Source: Anodontia alba
Taxonomy: Eukaryota; Mollusca; Bivalvia; Lucinida; Lucinidae
DNA length: 64,000 nucleotides
NCBI GenBank assembly: GCA_964016985.1
Contig: OZ024826.1
Coordinates: 45,546,978-45,610,977 of the forward strand
Direction: 5' to 3'
A program made the position numbers and the translations under genes. A model generated the notes under the pieces. It did no database searches, was not told where the DNA came from, and saw nothing but the letters and a program-made list of their open reading frames with translations. Below, in pieces: positions 51,901 to 60,900 of the stretch (position 1 is the stretch's first letter; the number at the start of each line of letters is the position of its first letter).

Positions 51901-54900
51901 GGTTTTTATCATATATGGGCATGGGCGGCCATCTTGGTCAAAGAACAGCTACCATTCTAGCAATCTTTCGTTTCGCTAACCTACGAAGGCTCCATATGAA
52001 ATTTAAGCAAAATTGGCTCATCGGCTTCAGAGGTGGACGGACGGACGGACACACAGACGGATGATGGATAAAAAGTGATCACTATAGCTCATCCTGAGCA
52101 TAGCTCAATTGAGCTAAAAGTAAGTATTTCAAAATGCCATCTGCTGCAGTTGTGATTGGCACTTTATGGGTTAACATGAGACAGATTCAAAATTTCTTCA
52201 AAGTTTACCTGGAAAATGCTAAAAATTACCTTTTCTAGCAGATGTCCTATCACAAGGAATCCTTTATTTTGTGACATCTGCTGCTGTACAGTCACTGAAC
52301 TTGCTAAGAGATTGTATAGTAGACCCAGAAGATCAGCACTGAAACAAAGGGAAAACAATTCTTGTAACATTTCAGCAAAATACATACATCTGGAAAAGGG
52401 GAGTAGTAAGAAGACATTTTTTCTTATTTTTTTTTTCTTTTTTTGTAATTTCCATATGAAAACTTATAAACTGGAATCCTCATTATAAGATAGTTTTGGA
52501 TACAAGACACTTTAAAGGTGGAGCCCTAAAGTGTTGTCAGGTTTTATCAGATGGCATGAAAAAATATAAAACAATTGTAATAATGATGTGAAGACTCCCA
52601 ATCAAGCAAACAACTAAAATATAAATACAAAAAGTTTTATTTGAATGGTTTCATAATTTCAAGATGAAAAAGATTTGTGCCGTTGCATTCCCATTTTCCA
52701 TCAACTCTCTCCCCCACCCCACCCCCCCCACCCCCACCCCCCCCCCGCCCCACCCCCATGCCCGTCTCTCTGCGTCTGTCTGTCTCTCTCTCTGATATAG
52801 CGCTCTCTGTATGGGATATACCAGACTAATTATTTCTCTGGTGAGTGCTCGAATGCCACTGATTCTTGTGTTTTTATATAACACATAAAAATGCAAACTG
52901 AAAAAGAAAGAGAGTAGGGGGGAGAGAGCCAGAGAGGAAGGGACAGAGAAAGAGAGACTAAAGCTCGACCCATCAGAACACTGGCATAAAGGAATGAAGC
53001 TCTACATTAAGTGTTAGCCTGTTGTCAGCTACAATCATCTGATGATCAAGGACTGAAAATATGGCGTGGCATTTTACAACAATAATTCATCTAATGTAAT
53101 CTCAATAAAATGCCAAGCCTTACTTTCAGCAAAAAGCAAGGCAGATATTAGAAATAGTTTCTGTTAATTTGCAATATGCTAATGGTAAAAAGGAAAATGA
53201 GCATGTATTCAGAGAAAAAGCAAAATACTGACAACTTATGATCTTTCAATGGCAGAATAAACTGTCAAATAAATGCATGTAAAAACATACAAAGTGGAAA
53301 AAAAGCACCCACCCTGAAAACCAAACAAACACTTCTGTTATACACAGGTGGAGCAAAATAATACTTTATATACATAAATCTGCAAAACTGAATCTTAAAG
53401 AGCACTTTTCCTAGCATAGTGGATGATTTATGATGGTGGATTAAATAGCAGGATGGCAGTATTAAAATGTGTTTAGATTTATCTAGCTGAAGATGAGGCA
53501 GGAAAAAGGTAGTGGAAGCTGACTTAGGATATATATTTGTACCATAGAACCCCAGGGCTTTCAAAAGTGTACATACCATAGAATGACTAAATTTCTTTCA
53601 AAACAATTTTATTAATTATGCATGAAAAGATTAGTTTAAACATTTTTTTTTTTCCAACACTTTAATGAGTACAAATAACAAATAACGCATTTTATAGTAT
53701 TGGAACGAAAGCAGTCTGCTTTTTTGGTTCCTCTTCCTAAAAAGATTCCTCATAGCACACATGAAATGTCACTGCTCAAGATAAGATTCTTACTTCAACT
53801 AAAAATATCAATTTTTTTCTAATTCCTCCACAAAATCGTATATTGTGGGTACTCATTGGAATCACCTCACAGAGGCGCTTCTACCAATACCCACAACATC
53901 TGTTTTTGAGGAGAAATAAGAAAAATATTAACCCTTGTCCTGCTCAAACCGGATATACCCTGCCTTTGGAAACAGTTGGCTTCTTCAGAAGCCAACTGAT
54001 CTGGATCTACACGGCTTGTCATTCATTATATGAATTTATATCAACAACTTTGATCAAGCAATCTGATTGGCTGAAAATTGGAAGTGGGCATGGCATCTTG
54101 ATTTATTCAGCATGACAAGGGATAGATTGAAAAGCATGCCTTATCTGATGCTATGTAACTACAGCTATGAAGGTGCAGTCTTATCAGGGGCTATTTATTT
54201 CATGTACACCGATTTTGAGTCTAACAGATTCTAGAACACAGAACAGAAACAGATCAGTGTGCAGAGCAAATTTACATATGCCTAAAAGGAAGACAGACTG
54301 CTAAATCTCTGCAGTCTATTCAGGGTCTGTGCCACTGGCTACAAAGATTTAATAACCACCAATTACTGTGTATGCAAGGATAATGTTTGTTCTACTTGCA
54401 CCAAAAGCACATCTTGTGGGTACACATTGGAATTGCCACCGCAATTCATTGGCTATGAAGATTTAATAGCCCCCAATTACTGTGTTACAAGAACAATGTT
54501 TGTTATACTTGCACCCAAACATACCTTGTGGGTACTCATTGGAATTGCCATGGCAATTCACTGGCTATGAAGAATTAATAGACCCCAACTACTGTGTTAT
54601 AAGGACAATGTTTGTTATACTTGCACCCAAACATACATTGTGGGTACTCATTGGAATTGCCACGGCAATTCACTGGCCATGAAGATTTAATACCCCTAAT
54701 TACTGTGTTACAAGGACAATGTTTGTTATACGTGCACCCAAACATACCTTGTGGGTACTCATTGGAATTGCCAGGGCAATTCTCTGACTATATAGATTTA
54801 ATACCCCCCAATTACTGTGTTACAAGGATAATGTTTATTATACGTGCACCCAAACATACCTTGTGGGTACTCAATGAAATTGCCATGGCTATTCACTGGC

Positions 54901-57900
54901 TAAGAAGATTTAATAGCTCCAATTACTGTATTACAAGGATAATGTTTGTTATACTTGCACCCAAACATACCTTGTGGGTACTCATTGGAATTGCCACCGC
55001 AATTCACTGGCTATAAAGATTTAATAGCCCCCAACTACTGTGTCACAAGGATAATGTTTGTTATACTTGCACCCAAACATATCTTGTGGGTACTCATTGG
55101 AAATGCAACTGCAATTCACTGGCTATGAAGATTTTAATAGCCACCAATTACTGTGTTAAAAGGACAATGTTTGTTATACTTGCACCGAAACATACCTTGT
55201 GGGTACTCATTGGAAATGCAACTGCAATTCACCGGCTATGAAGATTTTAATAGCCCCCAATTACTGTGTTACAAGATCAATGTTTGTTATACTTGCACCC
55301 AAACATACCTTGTGTGTACACACTGGAAGTGCCCTGGCAATTCACCGGCTATGAAGATTTAATAGTCAGCAATTACTGTATTACAAGGCCAATATTATAC
55401 TTGCTCCCAAACATACCCAGTGGGTACTTATTGGAATTGCCACAGTAATTCACAGGCCATGAAGATTTAATAATACCCAATTACTGTGTTACAAGGACGA
55501 TGTTTGTTACACTTGCACCCAAACATACCTTGTAGGTACCCATTGGAATTGCCATGGCAATTCACTGGCTAGGAAGATTTAATAGCCCCCAATTACTGTG
55601 TTACAAGGACAATGTTTGTTATACCTGCACCCAAACATACCTTGTGGGTACTCATTGGAATTGTCACAGCAATTCATTGGCTATATATGAAAATTTAATA
55701 GCCCCCAATTACTATGTTATAAGGACAATGTTTGTTATACTCGCACCCAAACATACCTTGTGGGTACCCATTGGAATTGCCACGGCAATTCACTGGCTAT
55801 ATATGAAGATTTAATAGCCCTCAATTACTGAGTTATAAGGACAATGTTATACTTGCACTCAAACATACCTTGTGGGTAATCAATGGAATTGCCACCGCAT
55901 TTCACTGGCTATGAAGATTTAATAGCCCCCAAATTACAGTGCTAAAAGGACAATGTTTGTTATACTTGCACCCAAACATACCTTGTGGGTACCCATTGGA
56001 ATTGCCACTGCCTGCAATTCACCGGCTATGAAGATTTAATAGCCCCCAATTACTGTGTTACAAGAACAATGTTTTTTATACTTGCACCGAAACATACCTT
56101 GTTGGGACTCATTGGAATTGCCATGGCAATTCACTGGCTATGAAGATTTAATAGCTCCAATTACTGTGTTACAGGGACAATGTTTGTTATACTTGCACCC
56201 AAACATACTTTTAGGAACTCACTGGAATTACCATGGCTATTCACTGGCTATGAAGATTTAATACCCCCAAATACTGTGTTACAAGGACAATGTTTGTTAT
56301 ACTTGCACCCAAACATACATTGTGGGTACTCATAGGAATTGCCACGGTAATTCCGATGAGTATTCACAAGGTATGTTGGGTGCACACAAGGTATGCTTTA
56401 ATGGAAACAAACAACTATCATCTGAATGCAGCTGGACCTCCATGAACAGCCCCCTCTCAACAACAGTGAGCTACCTTTAACAACACCTTTTCTGATTTCC
56501 CTGAGGTGCTGTTTGCTTTATATTTACCATGGACACCTCTCTGAAACAGCCAGTTTTTTGGGGTTTTTTTATTCCAAAGCTGGCCATTGTAGGGAGGATG
56601 CATTGCACCCCCTCTATCTGGACCCACTTTATCTAGGTCAACACATTTTGCATATGCAATAAGCGCTATCTTGCTTGCTAAAGCTAGTCTTTCTCTTCCA
56701 ATACTGTCAGTCATTCTATGGGATGTGAGGTAAAACATGTGATCTTGATGGGTTAATAAGAAACACCACTCACAAGATAATACTATTAGCAGGTTCTTTG
56801 CTGAAAATTATACACATAATGGAGGCTCACTAGAGAAAGATTAGAATTGTGAGATAATGATGATTTAGTGTTTAAAGTCCTTTTCAACAATATCTAAGTC
56901 ATACTGACACAACGGAAGGGTGATATTGAAAGACTCTGCAGTGAACTGCTGTACAATCATAAGCTGAATTCTGTTGGAAGCAATAACCACTCAGCCATAC
57001 AGATGCTTCTGTTTTCCTGCTGCACTAACAAAATGGGTTTGCAAACCAATAATACAACTCGTCCTTACTTTAACAACTCCTGAAATATTAACCTTTAAAG
57101 TGCTAATCACGACTGCAACAGACAACATTTTGAATTTTTTTACTTCATTATTTTTATACTTCAAAGAAATAAGAAGTCTTACTTAGCAGCTGATTCATAT
57201 GAAATGTCAAGACTTATTTTCTCTGAAAAAATTAATAAAAATAAAAAAAAAGCTGAATGTTGTCTGCTACAAATTTGGCTTGGTGCTTTAAAGTTTAACT
57301 GACAAAATCTGTGACAATAGTGGATTAGATATATATGCATACACATTGTTTTATTTTAATTTTTTATGTTCTAAACAACTTTTATCTCAAACCCAACTTC
57401 ATTTATACTTTTTTGGGTTCCAAGCACAGTGAAAGAACTACATGTATTGTCTGCTCACCTTTCTTAAACTGGCTACTTTAAAATAAAGTATAAAATAAAT
57501 CCACTATGCAGCCGTCTTTTTTTCAAGTACTGTCATTACGTTAATTTGTGTAAATATGGTTTCTGAATCAGGCTATAGGCTGTTAATATATGGAATAAGG
57601 TATTTAATGTTTTTGTTTGTCTTTTTTTAAGCAGTCATTACACTAATTTGTATAACTATGGTTTCTGAATCAGACTGTAGGCTGTTAAAATATGGAATAT
57701 GGAAAGTCTTTGTTTGTCTAAACTCATTTTACATTGGAACAATGTCTGTTATCTTTAATGCTAATACTATCATGTTGGGTAAAAATTCCAGCAGACAACA
57801 TTTTGAAAATATTTATTTTTCCCAGAATATAAGCTTTCGTATTTCATGCAAACTGTCCCTAAGATGACAATTTGCATGAAATGTCAAACCCTGTTTTCTG

Positions 57901-60900
57901 AGGGGAAACATAATAAAAATATCATCAGTTTGCTGTCTGCTGAATATGCCAAGAGACTGCTAAAGGCTATCCTGCAGCCTGTTGAATCAAAAATGAGATA
58001 CAGTCGACTCTGGTTGTCTCAAATTCCAAGGGACTAACTGAAACACTTCGAGATATCCGTACCTCGACATATCAGAGTTGAGAGAGTGAGGAAAACAATA
58101 AATTGAACAACCATATTTAACAAATGGATATGTAATTTGACTCCTGAAGTTAGAAATATATATATAAAATTTTGTTACCTGTTGTCATAGTTTCATGTTA
58201 AAATTAGGACCAGATTTTCACTTTGAGATAAGCGGTAATTCGAAATAAGCGAGTTCGAGATAATGAGGTTCGACTGTACATCATAGGAAAAGAGCAGTGA
58301 AAACATATGCAAACAGTAAAGGCTCAGATGAGCCTGCACATCTTCACAGTCTGGCCAGAACCTGCGCTCTTCGCTCACCTATGCAGCAAGCCAAGGAGAA
58401 ACTTAAGCCAAAGAACTAGACATGTGGCCTTATTAAGGGATCGTGCATGCACAATGAAAGACCGATTCAACAGAAAATCTGAGGAGCTTTTTTCTTGTGA
58501 TGTGGCTCAAATATTAGTAGATAACACAAAATATTTCTCTTTGTTTCCCAGCCCCCCTCCTCCCTCAAAATAAGCATATTTCATTCAAACTGTCTTCAAA
58601 TGAGATTATTCAAACAAAATTCAAGATTCTATTGCGTAGGTGGAAAGTATCATGCATTTGTCATCTTTCCATTTTTCTACACCATGCGGAAACTAATACA
58701 AGTTTTCCAGGAATAGGAATAAAATAATCAAATTTTACCACAAATCTATTTCAAACCAACTGCTACCAGGAAATCTATCACATATTAATAATAAAGTGAC
58801 ACATGGGTCTAGATAAGAGAGTTAACCTGGGCCCAGTTGTTCAAAGTTAACGACATCGTTAGTTAACGATTCGTTAAAATTTACATCTAGTGATACGCAA
58901 ATATGCTGAAATTTTTTGCTGTAAAAAATGTGAGTAGCTTTTTTTCAGCAAAAAATATCAGTAAAAATTGTATATTGAATCCGCTAAATCAGTTAACGAA
59001 ATGACCCTTAACGAGCTTGTTAAGCTAATGATGCTTTGGACAACTGGGCCCTGATTTTTTCTTCTTATTTCCCCATGAAAACATACTGACGCAACTCATT
59101 AGAAACACCTCTGTAAGACACTTCAAATGATAACCATGAAATATGTTTTTATGGATAAACAAGAAAAGTATTAATATTTTTTTGTTAATGCTTAGCATGC
59201 TTGGTTAAAATTTCAGCAGATGAAATTTTGAAATAATTTTTCATGTTTTTTCTCATAAAATAGGCTTTGTCATTTCATGCAAATTGTCTCCTTAGACAAT
59301 TTGCATGAAATGTCAAAGCCTATTTTCTGGGAAAAAGTAACAAAAATATTGTCAATCTGTCATCTGCTGAGTTAGCCAACTGCTGAGTTAGCCAAGAGAG
59401 TGGTAAAGTTTAAAAACCATCTTATCTAGAGGTATACGAGTCTCGATTGTAGACCTCAGATATTATATAGGCCCAGATTAGAGACATGTCCAGAAAAATG
59501 TTGCTTTTGTTTGTTCTTTTTTTTTCTTATTTCTCCACAAAATGTGTTGTTGGTACTCATAATAACTGCCCTCTCCTCATTTGAATTACTCTGAAATGAA
59601 CTTTAACTCTTTGCATGCTGGGTAATTTTGCATGCTTTTTTGTTGTCTGTGGATTTTTTTTTTTAAATCAACTTTTTCAAAAAAATCCTTCAGGAATACC
59701 ATCAGAGAGTCAAACAGTTTGGAAATGTCGGGCCTGATCTGGATCTAAACTGTTTGCAAAGGTTATCAGCAGACGATAAAAGTTGCGGGGAAAGAGTTAA
59801 GGGGGCTGAATACACTTGGTAGACTTTCAATCACTTTACACAAGGGAGACAACTTTTGTGACTGCCTGTTTGCTTTTCTGCATACCAACCCCTTCTGAAA
59901 AAGGAGTCTACTCTCAAAGGAAAGAATCTGCTCCCCTATGGAGCAAATTCTTTTCTTTTAGAGAAGACTCCTTTTCAGAAAGGAGGCAAAATCATTTTGA
60001 CAGAGTTGCCTCCCCCTGAAAGTATATCCATTCTCCTTGAGCTGAAATTGCCAAAACATACATTTACAATTAGTTTGTCATGTTACCAGTCTTCCTTATG
60101 ATTGGTGCTTCTAATGAGTACTGAGTACCCACATCATATATTGTTTTTTCTTTTGTGGAGAAATAAGAAAAATTATCACTATTAAATAGCATTTTTTCAT
60201 CAAAAAAGGAAAATTCTTGTCTGGATAACCCCCTTCTTATCTGGATGATGTTTCAAATAATGAAGTTGTTTAAGCTACTACCATGTGGAATAATCTACAG
60301 CTGCCGCTCCTTCTGCTTTCGTTACTGGAAGATCCAGCTGTCCAAACAATGGAAAAAGTATCTAAAAATAAAAAAAAAAAAAAACATTTTTTACACTTCT
60401 AAAAATATTTTTACACAGTGAAAACTAGTACTGAAGATGTCGAGGAAGAGCCATAATCACAGAACATAAGTTATCAAGACATTTTTTACACACGGCAGCC
60501 ACACCACTACAGCTACATGTAGTCTTCAGAAGGCATGTTGGAGGAATTCCGGACCAGAAATATACCACAACCTCTTTAAAACACTATTGTTGGGGTCCAT
60601 AGTATAAACCATGTTAGTTAAACAACCGTGTTATATCCAAACAAAAATGTATAGATTATATTGACAAATGACCATTTATGGTCATTTTTCAATATAATCT
60701 ATACATTTTTTGGGACCGTGTTATATCCGAAACCGTGTTATAATGAACTGTGTTATAAAGAGGTAGTAGAGTACTTCATATTTTTAACCCTGGTCCTGCT
60801 AAGCCCAGATATACCCTGTCTTTGCAAAAGGTGCAGATCCAGATTAGTTGGCTTCTTCAGAAGCCAACTGATCTAGATCTGATCTAAAGGGTTTACATTT

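Larger units (their letters stand above)
48579..52120. mobile_element. Tandem-repeat element starting ACAAG (Helentron-like, element 3), with nested mariner
   Basis: Starts AACAAGAGGCCCATGGGTCA (palindrome GCCCATGGGT). Core of about 10 diverged repeats of roughly 120-140 bp sharing TTTTTAGCTCTGG, CCATTTTGTTC and TTTTAGCAATTTTGGTAAAG. A CGGACGGACGGACACACAG stretch, then the 3' end AGCTCAATTGAGCTAAAAG. No ORF apart from the inserted mariner. Confidence 0.7.

Noticed and set aside
52651..52896. Gly/Val-rich minus ORF
   Set aside because: Translation of the C-rich low-complexity tract.
54482..56261. Series of 60-130-codon ORFs with repeated [17 protein letters not shown] strings
   Set aside because: They are translations of the 112-bp tandem array. 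The unit is not a multiple of three, so the frame changes each repeat.
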